From: an uncultured Alphaproteobacteria bacterium
GTDB lineage: Bacteria; Pseudomonadota; Alphaproteobacteria; RF32; CAG-239
Assembly (NCBI GenBank): GCA_949282205.1
Contig: CASDOS010000014.1
Coordinates: forward strand, 1 to 64,000
Reading direction: 5' to 3'
DNA length: 64,000 nucleotides
Part shown: positions 1 to 7,460 of the stretch, piece by piece
How the letters are laid out: every line of letters begins with the position of its first letter
How positions within the stretch are numbered: the first letter of the stretch is position 1
The notes under the pieces: model-generated
Told to the model about the DNA's origin: nothing
Seen by the model: only the letters and a program-made list of their open reading frames with translations
The model's database searches: none
Position numbers and translations under genes: made by a program

Positions 1-168
1 ACCTGCTTCCCTGAATATCTGATTTGCGGTTTTTCCTTGTCGGCTCAATAACACCGCTCGCCTTTTGAAGGCTTGCGTGAAAACGAGTGTCTTGTCGCTT
101 ACTTTTTCTACCGCTATTAATGTTCTTAATCTGGCTTGTTTTTCTTTACTAAATCTTATTTTGCTCAT
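1..168 (-). CDS. Transposase OrfA-like N-terminus (partial)
   Basis: An open frame starts at ATG 166-168 behind a strong AAGGAG site and runs 56 codons to the window edge without a stop. The peptide is basic, and its end (FKRRAVLLSRQGKTANQIF) resembles the helix-turn-helix start of IS3-type OrfA proteins, which bind the element's ends. Only the N-terminus is visible, so neither catalytic function nor intactness can be assessed. The assignment rests on this short similarity, the adjacent terminus-like sequence at 246-263, and the related fossil elsewhere in the window. Confidence 0.6.
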   Translation of the reverse strand, partial: MSKIRFSKEKQARLRTLIAVEKVSDKTLVFTQAFKRRAVLLSRQGKTANQIFREAG

Positions 169-204
169 TCTTATCTCCTTTTGTGTGAGTTTAACAAAAA
201 AATT

Positions 205-231
205 CCCCTTTGAATATTTTTTTCAAAGGGG
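205..231. terminator. Hairpin terminator, probably bidirectional
   Basis: A perfect 10-bp stem (205-214 with 222-231) closes a 7-nt loop. On the minus strand it is followed by AATTTTTTT and on the plus strand by a T-rich run. It sits between the end of the ubiquitin-autotransporter gene (308) and the transposase start, so it would stop read-through into the transposase. Confidence 0.7.
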
Positions 232-307
232 ATTTCCTTTTTTCCTCCACTTTCTGGGGTACAGATCAAGCTAATCTGTGGGCTCTTTTTTGTGATTTAG
301 GTTTATC

Positions 308-1471
308 TTAAAACGCATATTGGAAATTTAATAGGGCGGAATGGGTATTATAATTGTTTCTTATTTGCCCATAATAACCTATATATGCACTCCATTGGTC
401 TTGTTTGCTTAATTCAATCCCTAAATTAATCTCGGTCGCATATTTGGAGATTTTATCGGTGTTTATACGATAATAATTATCGTTGATGAAGGCGTTTATA
501 TTGGTGTTTGCTTGAGTGAAGTCATATAAAGCCGAGATTTTTATTTGCGGAATAAGTTTATATTCCGGCGGCAAATCTATTTCTTTTGCCAGTTTGGCAC
601 TCATTATACCGGTTAAGAAGTTTTCATTATTGTCTGAGAGATGTATATTTTGAGCATCCGTGTACGCATTATTCCAAATATGCATGTATCTTAATCCAAC
701 TTCCGGCGTCAGGTAAGCAAAATTGTATCCGCTTAACAGTTGGCTGCTGATGGTTTGGAAATTATATTTGCTTAAATCGTTTTCATCAAATCTGGTGTGT
801 GAATACATGATTGCGGTGTTGGCATACCATGAGGAGGGTTGGTATTCTCCATAGATAAATCCCGAATGTGTATGTGCATCGGTGTTATATTTTATTCCTT
901 CAATATCGTTGTCTAAATAGCTGTAGCCAATGCCATATTTGAATTGTTTTTCTTTTTTTTCATACCCCAACATTATACCATTGTTATTGGTGTCTAAATA
1001 TTCGGAATGTCCGGTTAAACTGTTTATCCAAAGGGTGGTATTGTTTTTAGGATTGATTTGTTCTCCGCTAAGGTTTGTGTTAATTCCTCCGGCGGTGCGC
1101 GAAGTTAGGCTGTTTAACAACATATCCGTGTTTTGTCTTACAATATTAATCGGCGAAATGTTTAGGCGATAAGTTTTGTCGTTCTGATTGGGATTCCGTA
1201 CAAATAGGTGTAGGGTGGAATCTTTTTGAATACTGTAATCTTGCAGGGTGTTGCCGTCTTCCAATACTTTTCCGGCAAAGACTAATTTTTGTTGATCCGG
1301 CGCAATGCCTTCTTTGTCTTGAATTTTTGCTTTGACATCTTCTATTTTGTCGGTGGGTTCAACCTCTAAGGTAATATGTTTGCCTGTTAAGGTTTTTACG
1401 AAAATTTGCATGGCCCAAGCGGTGTTTGACGAGCACATCAGTAAAAAGAGTATGAGAAGAATTTTTTTCAT
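308..1471 (-). CDS. Secreted ubiquitin fused to an autotransporter beta-barrel
   Basis: The 387-residue protein has three parts. Residues 1-20 are a signal peptide ending A-W-A. Residues 21-92 are a ubiquitin: by hand alignment 58 of 72 positions match human ubiquitin, and all seven lysines (6, 11, 27, 29, 33, 48, 63) are kept. The conjugation tail is absent; NPNQND replaces LRGG. Residues from about 125 to 387 look like an autotransporter barrel (WINSLTG..., alternating aromatic strands, C-terminal YAF). The likely signal peptidase cut is directly before ubiquitin Met1. An AAAGGA site precedes the ATG. Sec export to the periplasm followed by barrel insertion would place ubiquitin at or outside the outer membrane as passenger; this topology is inferred. 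The gene stands alone beside an IS end. Its function is unknown; mimicry of host ubiquitin is a hypothesis. Confidence 0.9.
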   Translation of the reverse strand: MKKILLILFLLMCSSNTAWAMQIFVKTLTGKHITLEVEPTDKIEDVKAKIQDKEGIAPDQQKLVFAGKVLEDGNTLQDYSIQKDSTLHLFVRNPNQNDKTYRLNISPINIVRQNTDMLLNSLTSRTAGGINTNLSGEQINPKNNTTLWINSLTGHSEYLDTNNNGIMLGYEKKEKQFKYGIGYSYLDNDIEGIKYNTDAHTHSGFIYGEYQPSSWYANTAIMYSHTRFDENDLSKYNFQTISSQLLSGYNFAYLTPEVGLRYMHIWNNAYTDAQNIHLSDNNENFLTGIMSAKLAKEIDLPPEYKLIPQIKISALYDFTQANTNINAFINDNYYRINTDKISKYATEINLGIELSKQDQWSAYIGYYGQIRNNYNTHSALLNFQYAF

Positions 1472-1669
1472 GACTTATCCTTTGAGGTATGTGTTAGAAT
1501 AATAAAATGTTGGTTTGTTGCTTTTATCATACGATTGATATAGCTGTATTCGTTCTTTAATCTACTGTAAAAAAATGGTCAAATCAAATATTATTCTTGT
1601 CAATAGTTTGGAGGAGTGTTTTTGATGGTGATGAATGGTTTTATAAAGGGCTTGCGGATTTTTTTATGC

Positions 1670-1698
1670 TTGACGCAATATAAAAAATGTGATATGGT
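1670..1698 (+). promoter_or_regulatory. Sigma-70-like promoter of the 1737 gene
   Basis: TTGACG, a 17-nt spacer and TATGGT lie 39 bases upstream of the start codon. Confidence 0.5.
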
Positions 1699-1736
1699 CG
1701 TGGTCGCTTTAATATATTTATGAATTAATTATCGTT

Positions 1737-2198
1737 ATGGAAAATTTATTATTTTTTGCAGCGATTGCTATGCTAGGTATTAGCGTCGTGTTGTTTTTTA
1801 TTCAGCAAATTGTGTGTTCAGGAAAAGATTTGGATATCTTTAAGCAATTACTTAAGGATAAAAATTATCCTGTTGAAATTAGCGATAAAAATATCTTGTC
1901 AAGGTTTCCTGCTGGATTGGATGATTTTAATCTTTGTTGGGTTAAGACAATTTTTCGGAAAAAAACAAATACAGAAGAAAATCTTCTACATCATGCCAAA
2001 TGGTTGGGAAGATGCGGCGGATTTGGGTTGTTTCTGTCGTTTTCAAAATTACCTCCAATCTTTTCGGTACTTTTAGCGATTATGTTTGCTTTAAGTATTG
2101 TGGGAGTCTATCGCGGTTTTATTTCCGGCTTTTTTGAAATGAAGACGTTTAAAAAGGCGTGGCTGCTGTATAAAACGCAACAAAAAGAACAAGGTTGA
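1737..2198 (+). CDS. Small orphan membrane protein, paralogue of the next gene
   Basis: The 153-residue protein has an N-terminal membrane segment (about residues 3-26), a polar middle region with KNYPVEI and CWVKT..RKKT motifs, and one long or two short hydrophobic segments at about 94-133. It matches the gene at 2321 in length, layout and these motifs, so the two are a tandem duplicate pair. No known family was recognised. It has its own promoter and terminator and no Shine-Dalgarno sequence before the ATG. Confidence 0.75.
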   Translation: MENLLFFAAIAMLGISVVLFFIQQIVCSGKDLDIFKQLLKDKNYPVEISDKNILSRFPAGLDDFNLCWVKTIFRKKTNTEENLLHHAKWLGRCGGFGLFLSFSKLPPIFSVLLAIMFALSIVGVYRGFISGFFEMKTFKKAWLLYKTQQKEQG

Positions 2199-2216
2199 TT
2201 AAAAAAGTTTTTTTAT

Positions 2217-2244
2217 GGAGTGCTCTAATGGCGCTCCTTTTTTT
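2217..2244 (+). terminator. Rho-independent terminator
   Basis: A 7-bp stem (GGAGTGC with GCGCTCC, one G-T pair) and a 7-base T run follow the 1737 gene. Confidence 0.8.
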
Positions 2245-2248
2245 GTGG

Positions 2249-2277
2249 TTGACGGAAAGAATTGCTTATGATACATT
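2249..2277 (+). promoter_or_regulatory. Sigma-70-like promoter of the 2321 gene
   Basis: TTGACG, a 17-nt spacer and TACATT follow directly after the preceding terminator. Confidence 0.45.
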
Positions 2278-2320
2278 ACGCTTAGTTAGAGTATTTTTAT
2301 GAACTTAAAATTTTTTGGTT

Positions 2321-2776
2321 ATGAACGACTTATTATTTTATGCAGCCGTTGTTCTGCTTGCGATTAGCGTTATTTCTTGCATTGTTTACAATGTGGTGTA
2401 TTGGACTAATAATCTCAGACTTTTTGAGAGCTTGCTGTTTGATGAAAATTATCCTTTTGAAATTACTAATGAAACTGAATTTGCTAAAACTTCTGAAATT
2501 GAGGACTTTTGTGGTAGGTGTTGGGCTAAAACTGCTTTTCGGCATAAAACAGAGGGTGAGAAAAAATTGGATAATCTCATTACCGGAAACGGTCTTTTCG
2601 GTGGGTTAGCCTTGTTTCTTTATTTTGTGCCGGCTGTTTGGGGCGTCTTTGCCGGATTCATCTTGGCGGTGCTGTTGCAATATGTATACAGAAATATTAT
2701 CTTTGCTGTGGGGCATATTGTCGCATGGAGAAAGGCGCGTCGTATTTATTGGCAATATCAAAAAGGTGAGCTGTAA
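2321..2776 (+). CDS. Small orphan membrane protein, paralogue of the previous gene
   Basis: This 151-residue membrane protein has the same plan as the product of 1737: MNDLLFYAA against MENLLFFAA at the start, ENYPFEI against KNYPVEI, a CWAKT..RHKT motif, then a hydrophobic C-terminal half. ATG 2321 was chosen over an in-frame TTG at 2315 because it aligns with the paralogue's start. There is no Shine-Dalgarno sequence. Function is unknown. Confidence 0.75.
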   Translation: MNDLLFYAAVVLLAISVISCIVYNVVYWTNNLRLFESLLFDENYPFEITNETEFAKTSEIEDFCGRCWAKTAFRHKTEGEKKLDNLITGNGLFGGLALFLYFVPAVWGVFAGFILAVLLQYVYRNIIFAVGHIVAWRKARRIYWQYQKGEL

Positions 2777-2794
2777 ACAAATGAAACTTGAAGA

Positions 2795-2822
2795 GGGGTG
2801 CTTTAGCGGCACTCCTTTTTTA
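2795..2822 (+). terminator. Rho-independent terminator
   Basis: GGGGTGC pairs with GCACTCC (2795-2801 with 2809-2815), followed by seven T. It resembles the terminator after the paralogue, as if the whole unit had been duplicated. Confidence 0.8.
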
Positions 2823-2826
2823 TGTC

Positions 2827-3306
2827 CTAACTATGGGCGATAATGTCGGCTGTGATTAACGGGATAATGCTTGCCAGGTCTTTTAACGATAGTTCAACCT
2901 GATAACCAATCATGCCGGCGCTGAAAATAATTGTCGCAAAGTCTAGCGCGGTTTGGTGTGCAACGGTTTTAAACTGCTTTTTCATACCAATCGGAGAGCA
3001 ACCGCCGTGTATATAGCCGGTTAGGGGGAGCAATTCTTTTTGTTTTAACATTTCTACAGATTTTTCTCCAACTGATGTGGCGGCTTTTTTCAAATCCAAT
3101 TCCTCGGCAACAGGGAGCATAAACACATAATGCGTGCCACTCTTGCCGGTGGTTACAAGCGTCTTAAACACTTGCGCGGGGTTTTGACCAAGCGCTGTGG
3201 CAACTTCTGTTCCTGATATGGCGGAGGTGTTAGCGTAGCTGTATGTTTTATAAGCTATTTTATGCTTATCCAAAATTCTCATCGCATTGGTTTTTACATT
3301 GGACAT
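2827..3306 (-). CDS. ybaK: YbaK/EbsC-family aminoacyl-tRNA deacylase
   Basis: The 159-residue protein fits the YbaK (Cys-tRNA-Pro deacylase) family in length and sequence: N-terminal TNAMRILDKHKI, then QVFKTLV, a lysine-containing substrate region and GYIHGGCSPIGMKK, a hallmark of YbaK proteins. Family members hydrolyse Cys mischarged onto tRNA-Pro in the cytoplasm. The closest GGGAG site is about 12 bases upstream of the ATG, rather far. It stands alone between convergent and tandem orphan genes. YbaK rather than ProX is inferred from the GGCSPIG motif. Confidence 0.9.
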   Translation of the reverse strand: MSNVKTNAMRILDKHKIAYKTYSYANTSAISGTEVATALGQNPAQVFKTLVTTGKSGTHYVFMLPVAEELDLKKAATSVGEKSVEMLKQKELLPLTGYIHGGCSPIGMKKQFKTVAHQTALDFATIIFSAGMIGYQVELSLKDLASIIPLITADIIAHS

Positions 3307-3395
3307 GGTGGTAAAACTCCCTTGATTTTTTTTGTTTATGTGCGTGGTATACGGCGCTCTGTTTTATTTGTAAAGTACTTTTTTTTGAACAATAA

Positions 3396-3426
3396 AAAAA
3401 GACACCCGTGTTGAAGGTGTCTTTTT
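3396..3426 (-). terminator. Rho-independent terminator
   Basis: AAAAAGACACC pairs with GGTGTCTTTTT around a 9-nt loop. On the minus strand it follows the stop of the 3446-4273 gene. Confidence 0.85.
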
Positions 3427-3445
3427 ATAGGCTAGTTGTTTTGGG

Positions 3446-4273
3446 TTATATCCAAAACACCGGAGCGATACAGGCGCAGTCGTTTAAGTCTTTGTGATAA
3501 AACTTAGCTTGCGTCTGCTCAGGATAGTACAAAAAGCACACAATTGAATTCGGCATAACGAGATTGGAGGTAAATATAAAATGCTTTAATATGGTTATAT
3601 TCGTTCCAAATCTTTTATTACGCACTCTTTCAGATGTCCCGAAATCCAAATTCTCTACCCGATTGACTAAATCGAGAAATACCGGCTCGACCAGTTTTAA
3701 CTCCTCTTGCGAGGGAAGAAAACAATCTCCTTTGCTTAAGCCGTTTTCTGCATAATTTAAGCAATGATTAAGAGCTATAATGTCAATTTGATGCTTTTTT
3801 GCGAGTTCTTGCAGTTGGAAACTATTTTGTTTACCGGATGTTCCTTGTATGTCATAGAGGGAAAAATGATTGTTTTGACTGAAATCTTGATTACTCATGA
3901 AATCATCATATTTCCACCCATGAAACGCAAAGCATAGGGCGCGTTTGCCTATCGGCGCATCGTTGTCGGGATTTTTCCAGCCGATGATGCCGGTGATTTC
4001 TTGATTTAGTCGCTTGGGGCTGATATCACCATTAGCGTACAAATAATCCAGAGCTTTAGCTGAGGCTAAATTTTGCGTGTAGCGCTCTGCGATTGAAGCG
4101 TGTTGCGGTTGTGGATCTTTGATTTCTGTTACGCCCAGTGGACTGGAGACTTTTACAACCCCTCGCGTTTCGTCTTTGCCATAGCTGCCGTCGGGATAAA
4201 AATAGTAAGGATAGCCAAGTTGACTTCCGATTGCATTTAATTTGCGGATAATAATTTTTACACTTTTTTCCAT
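3446..4273 (-). CDS. Orphan cytoplasmic protein
   Basis: The 275-residue protein has no signal peptide or membrane segment. It starts with a basic helix (MEKSVKIIIRKLNAI), has a mid-protein GKRALCFAFHGWKYDDF stretch and ends in a Cys/aromatic-rich tail (NDCACIAPVFWI). No family was recognised. The ATG has an A/T-rich leader without a Shine-Dalgarno sequence. A clear terminator follows, so it is a real single-gene unit. Confidence 0.65.
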   Translation of the reverse strand: MEKSVKIIIRKLNAIGSQLGYPYYFYPDGSYGKDETRGVVKVSSPLGVTEIKDPQPQHASIAERYTQNLASAKALDYLYANGDISPKRLNQEITGIIGWKNPDNDAPIGKRALCFAFHGWKYDDFMSNQDFSQNNHFSLYDIQGTSGKQNSFQLQELAKKHQIDIIALNHCLNYAENGLSKGDCFLPSQEELKLVEPVFLDLVNRVENLDFGTSERVRNKRFGTNITILKHFIFTSNLVMPNSIVCFLYYPEQTQAKFYHKDLNDCACIAPVFWI

Positions 4274-4402
4274 GATAATTGAATTTTAGAATAATTTTTA
4301 TACGGTTGCGGACATTAATGTATTGCTTTTGTTTCGTCAAGTTCTTTTTGCGTGTCGAAATTGTTTTTTTTATGTGTCGGTTGGTCATTCCGATAAAAAA
4401 AA

Positions 4403-4434
4403 GAAAGTCTTTGCCGTTGAGGGCAGAGACTTTC
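4403..4434 (-). terminator. Strong Rho-independent terminator
   Basis: A 13-bp stem (GAAAGTCT plus TTGCC pairing with GGCAG plus AGACTTTC) with a 6-nt loop is followed by seven T on the minus strand. It ends the 4452-4721 gene. Confidence 0.85.
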
Positions 4435-4451
4435 CGTTTGGTTTTATGCAG

Positions 4452-4721
4452 CTAGATCAACTTGCCAAAGCGCAGGTTGAAAATTTGCTTTGCGGTTTCG
4501 GTCAGACCGTGAATCCTGCGGTAAAACAGAATCATAGCAATTTTCCCGAACTCAACAAAACTTTTTTCCACCTCGGCATCAAAGCGATTATCGCTTATAT
4601 AGCCTTTTAAGAATTCTTCGTCATTTAGGCAGATAAGTTCAATCTGTTCTGCCGGATTTAAAACTCTTGACTGCGCAGCGGCAACCTTGTTGCTTAAACT
4701 GCATATAATTTCCTGTTTCAT
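4452..4721 (-). CDS. Small orphan protein
   Basis: The 89-residue protein is soluble and probably helical (VLNPAEQIELICLNDEEFLKGYI, then a hydrophobic helix near FGKIAMILFYRRIHGL). No family was recognised. The leader is A/T only, without a Shine-Dalgarno sequence. Its reality is supported by the strong terminator just after the stop. Confidence 0.6.
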   Translation of the reverse strand: MKQEIICSLSNKVAAAQSRVLNPAEQIELICLNDEEFLKGYISDNRFDAEVEKSFVEFGKIAMILFYRRIHGLTETAKQIFNLRFGKLI

Positions 4722-4856
4722 AAAAATATAAAAAAAATTTGGTTATTGAGCTTTTAGTATAACGTTTTTTCTTAAGCTCCGCAACAAAAAAATACTTTCG
4801 TCGCGTTTAGGAAAACTAAATTGTTTAAATCAGGCGATTTCTCTTGCAAAAAGTAC

Positions 4857-4884
4857 TTGCAATTTAAAATTATTTTGCTATATT
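4857..4884 (+). promoter_or_regulatory. Promoter of the rpsF operon
   Basis: TTGCAA, a 16-nt spacer and TATATT lie about 80 bases upstream of rpsF. Confidence 0.65.
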
Positions 4885-4898
4885 TCCCTCTGTCCTTG

Positions 4899-4920
4899 CT
4901 GTAGAAAATCGTTTCTACGG
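4899..4920 (+). promoter_or_regulatory. Hairpin in the rpsF leader
   Basis: CTGTAGAAA pairs with TTTCTACGG around ATCG in the 5' leader. S6-S18 autoregulation through a leader structure is known in other bacteria, but the known conserved motif could not be matched here, so a role is only possible. Confidence 0.35.
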
Positions 4921-4964
4921 CTATACATTAATTTTGTTGAGAATCCATAAGGAGATTTTTTTAG

Positions 4965-5294
4965 ATGACTAAATACGAAAGTATGTTGATTGCACGTCAG
5001 GATCTCGGTCAATCTCAAGTTAATGACATTGTTGCAACTTTGTCTGAAGCTGTTAAAAAAGAAGGCGGCGAAGTTGTTAGTGTTGATAACTGGGGCTTGA
5101 AAAACCTGGCTTACCGCATTAAAAAGAACCGTAAAGGTTACTATGTTGTTTTGAATATTTCAGCTCCGGCTAATGCTATCTTTGAATTTGAACGCTTGGC
5201 TCGTTTGAACGAAGATATTATCCGCTATATGACGGTTAAAGTTGAAGAATTTAGCAGCAAAGATGATAAAGCTGCTGATGAAGCTGCGCAATAA
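4965..5294 (+). CDS. rpsF: 30S ribosomal protein S6
   Basis: The 109-residue protein begins [14 protein letters not shown] and carries the [19 protein letters not shown] and [19 protein letters not shown] segments typical of S6, with an acidic C-terminal tail. S6 binds S18 and 16S rRNA in the small-subunit platform. AAGGAG lies 10 bases before the ATG. It is first in rpsF-rpsR-rplI, the standard bacterial order. Confidence 0.97.
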   Translation: MTKYESMLIARQDLGQSQVNDIVATLSEAVKKEGGEVVSVDNWGLKNLAYRIKKNRKGYYVVLNISAPANAIFEFERLARLNEDIIRYMTVKVEEFSSKDDKAADEAAQ

Positions 5295-5308
5295 TAGGAG
5301 ATGGAATA

Positions 5309-5527
5309 ATGGCTAATAAAGCATTTTTTAAAAGAAAAAATTTTAGCGATAATTCTAATTTTGTTATTGATTATAAAGATACAAAGTTTCTTTCTCGCTA
5401 TATCTCGGAAAAAGGCAAAATTATGCCTAGCCGTATTACTAACGTAACCGCAAAAACTCAAAGAGAAATCGCTCGTGCTATCAAACGCGCACGCTATGTC
5501 GCTCTCTTGCCGTATGTTGCTAACTAA
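5309..5527 (+). CDS. rpsR: 30S ribosomal protein S18
   Basis: The 72-residue protein shows the S18 signature: the [19 protein letters not shown] segment followed by [25 protein letters not shown]18 forms a heterodimer with S6 on the 30S platform. It is 14 bases after rpsF with its own GGAG site. Confidence 0.97.
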   Translation: MANKAFFKRKNFSDNSNFVIDYKDTKFLSRYISEKGKIMPSRITNVTAKTQREIARAIKRARYVALLPYVAN

Positions 5528-5539
5528 GGAGATGGAACA

Positions 5540-6076
5540 ATGGAAATCATTCTTTTGGAACATGTCGAAAAATTAGGCAAAATGGGCGATAAAGTTCATG
5601 TTAAAAACGGTTACGCTCGTAACTACTTGTTGCCTCAAAATAAAGCATTGCGTGCTACTGAAGCTAATGTTGCTTATTTTGAAAAACAACGCGCTGAATT
5701 AGAAGCTCGCAATAAGGCTCTCTTTGAAGAAGCTAACAAAAAAGCTGAAGAATTGAAAGGTTTTTCTGCTGTTGTTATTCGTCAGGCCGCAGAAACTGGA
5801 CAACTCTATGGTTCTGTTACTATTCGTGATATCGCTCATGCTATTAATGAATCCGGTGTCGCTTTGGAACGCCGTTTTGTTTCTTTGGATAAACCGATTA
5901 AATATTTGGGCGTTTATCAGGTTAAATTGAGCTTGCACCCGGAAGTTTCTCAAACTATCTTGGTTAATGTCGCAAGAACTGCCGATGAAGCGAAAAAACA
6001 AGAAAAGGCTTATAATAATCAGTCTGCAGAGGCTGCCGTTAAAGCCGAACCGCAACAGGCTGAGGCTGCCAACTAA
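5540..6076 (+). CDS. rplI: 50S ribosomal protein L9
   Basis: The 178-residue protein has the L9 N-terminal domain (MEIILLEHVEKLGKMGDKVHVKNGYARNYLLP), the long connecting helix, the C-terminal rRNA-binding domain (GQLYGSVTIRDIA) and an Ala/Glu-rich tail beyond the usual ~150 residues, a kind of extension common in alphaproteobacteria. It is last in the operon, 12 bases after rpsR. Confidence 0.97.
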   Translation: MEIILLEHVEKLGKMGDKVHVKNGYARNYLLPQNKALRATEANVAYFEKQRAELEARNKALFEEANKKAEELKGFSAVVIRQAAETGQLYGSVTIRDIAHAINESGVALERRFVSLDKPIKYLGVYQVKLSLHPEVSQTILVNVARTADEAKKQEKAYNNQSAEAAVKAEPQQAEAAN

Positions 6077-6131
6077 GCCTGTGCTTATTGGTGCTTGCTC
6101 TCCTTGATGGCAGAGTGACTTAACTATTGGA

Positions 6132-6162
6132 AGAGTCGTTGATTTGTTTGACGGCTCTTTTT
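6132..6162 (+). terminator. Terminator of the rpsF-rpsR-rplI operon
   Basis: AGAGTCGT pairs with ACGGCTCT and is followed by six T. Nothing further is recognisable between here and the next promoter at 6331. Confidence 0.8.
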
Positions 6163-6330
6163 TATTGCTTCTTTGCGGCAAAGCTTATATAACTCGTCAT
6201 CTTCGTTGTCCGCAAAATATCTTTTCGCACTTGTTAGCGTGCTCAACGCTCTTAACTTATGGCTTTTTCAATTGAATACTTATTGGGAGCAGGAGTGTTT
6301 GGTTTGACTTTTTTTTTAATACGAAAATTC

Positions 6331-6358
6331 TTGACTTTTTATCTAACGTGACTATGAT
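6331..6358 (+). promoter_or_regulatory. Promoter of the 6394 gene
   Basis: TTGACT, a 16-nt spacer and TATGAT end 35 bases before the ATG. Confidence 0.55.
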
Positions 6359-6393
6359 AAGACGAAATTACTAATTATTAATTCTTTATAGAT

Positions 6394-7263
6394 ATGAAAA
6401 AATTTTTGTTTTTTTTAGGACTGTTCTTGTTAATGGTTTACAGTTTCCGCAGTTGTGAAGATGCCGGACCGCGTACTTTGGAGGCCTATGGACTTGCTCA
6501 ATACAATCCCGATGGTCCGTCTTTGACTATTCATGATGAACTGGATACCATACATAAACCCAAAACGTATATGACGACATACGCTAAAATGGGGTGGTGT
6601 GGGGAAGAAATTGACTGGAATAAAAAAATCTATGTCTATGTTACGGAAAGTTATGTTTCTGTTATATCTAACGTTAATTTAGACAGAGCTAATGCTCTGC
6701 AGTTTTTCTGCGCAAAATTGGCTTACCATAATTTTATCCGTTCCTTTACTCCTTGGGTGATGTTTGTTATAGGGTTTATCGTACTGCTTTTGTTTATACA
6801 CGGAACGCAACTTGTGGAAAAGGGAAACCCTCGCGGGCTAAGAATTGTTAATTCTATTTGGTGGGGAATCTTGATTGTTTTTGTCTTTAATTTCTTTCAT
6901 TTGTTTGATTTTATGGCACAAAACAAAGACAGTAATCCCGTTGTGGTTTCTGTTTCGGATGATGATTTATCGCTTAATCTTGATGTTGTTACCGGACAGG
7001 AATTTGAAGATGTGGCCTTGAAAACGTTTTATGAGTGGGAAGGAAACTTTATTGCGTCTTCTTCTAAACTTAGAGATACGGATGTTGCTCTTATGAAATG
7101 TTCTTATCTGGACGCTTCAAAATTGTTGGTTAGAACTATAGTTCTCCTTACGCTTATTTGTTTGGGTATTTCCGCGCGAAAACAAACTAAAAGCTTTGCC
7201 AGAAAACTATCTGAGGAAAATAAGCAAACATCAAACAATGGTGATTCCGAAACTAAGAGTTAA
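6394..7263 (+). CDS. Orphan inner-membrane protein with a periplasmic loop
   Basis: The 289-residue protein has an N-terminal signal anchor (about residues 3-18), a Cys-containing probably periplasmic stretch (residues 20-115), two membrane segments around 119-141 and 153-175, a polar region, a last hydrophobic segment near 246-264, and a basic then acidic tail. No family was recognised. It is a single-gene unit with its own promoter and terminator and no Shine-Dalgarno sequence. Confidence 0.7.
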   Translation: MKKFLFFLGLFLLMVYSFRSCEDAGPRTLEAYGLAQYNPDGPSLTIHDELDTIHKPKTYMTTYAKMGWCGEEIDWNKKIYVYVTESYVSVISNVNLDRANALQFFCAKLAYHNFIRSFTPWVMFVIGFIVLLLFIHGTQLVEKGNPRGLRIVNSIWWGILIVFVFNFFHLFDFMAQNKDSNPVVVSVSDDDLSLNLDVVTGQEFEDVALKTFYEWEGNFIASSSKLRDTDVALMKCSYLDASKLLVRTIVLLTLICLGISARKQTKSFARKLSEENKQTSNNGDSETKS

Positions 7264-7284
7264 TCTTACTAAAATCTTACAGAA

Positions 7285-7312
7285 AGCATCGGTCTTGTAC
7301 CGGTGCTTTTTT
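7285..7312 (+). terminator. Rho-independent terminator
   Basis: AGCATCGGT pairs with ACCGGTGCT around CTTGT, followed by a T run. Confidence 0.85.
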
Positions 7313-7389
7313 GTTTGAAAAATACCAACGCGTTTTATATGAAGGTATCGTTTTATGGACTTTTGAAAAAAAACTTTGACAGATTTCAG

Positions 7390-7419
7390 TTGATTTTTAC
7401 GTTTTTTTGTGTCTATACT
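7390..7419 (+). promoter_or_regulatory. Possible promoter of the 7461 gene
   Basis: TTGATT, an 18-nt spacer and TATACT; an alternative TTGACA lies just upstream at 7375-7380. Confidence 0.4.
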
Positions 7420-7460
7420 CGGCTTAATTAAAAATTATTGTGTCTTTAAAATTTATGCTT

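Larger units (their letters stand above)
1..263 (-). mobile_element. IS3-like insertion sequence, one end only
   Basis: The stretch carries the start of a transposase-like gene reading off the window edge, a hairpin upstream of it, and then, ending at about 263, a sequence that on the minus strand begins TGTACCCCAGAAAGTGGA. Termini beginning TG and followed by a C-rich block are usual for IS3-family elements, so 263 is probably the outer end. The opposite end lies outside the window, so length, target duplication and integrity cannot be judged. A decayed element of the same broad family lies at 59101-59925. Confidence 0.6.

Noticed and set aside
4899-4920. Known S6-S18 leader motif
   Set aside because: A hairpin is present, but the conserved internal loop of the published motif was not found; it is kept only as a possible hairpin.
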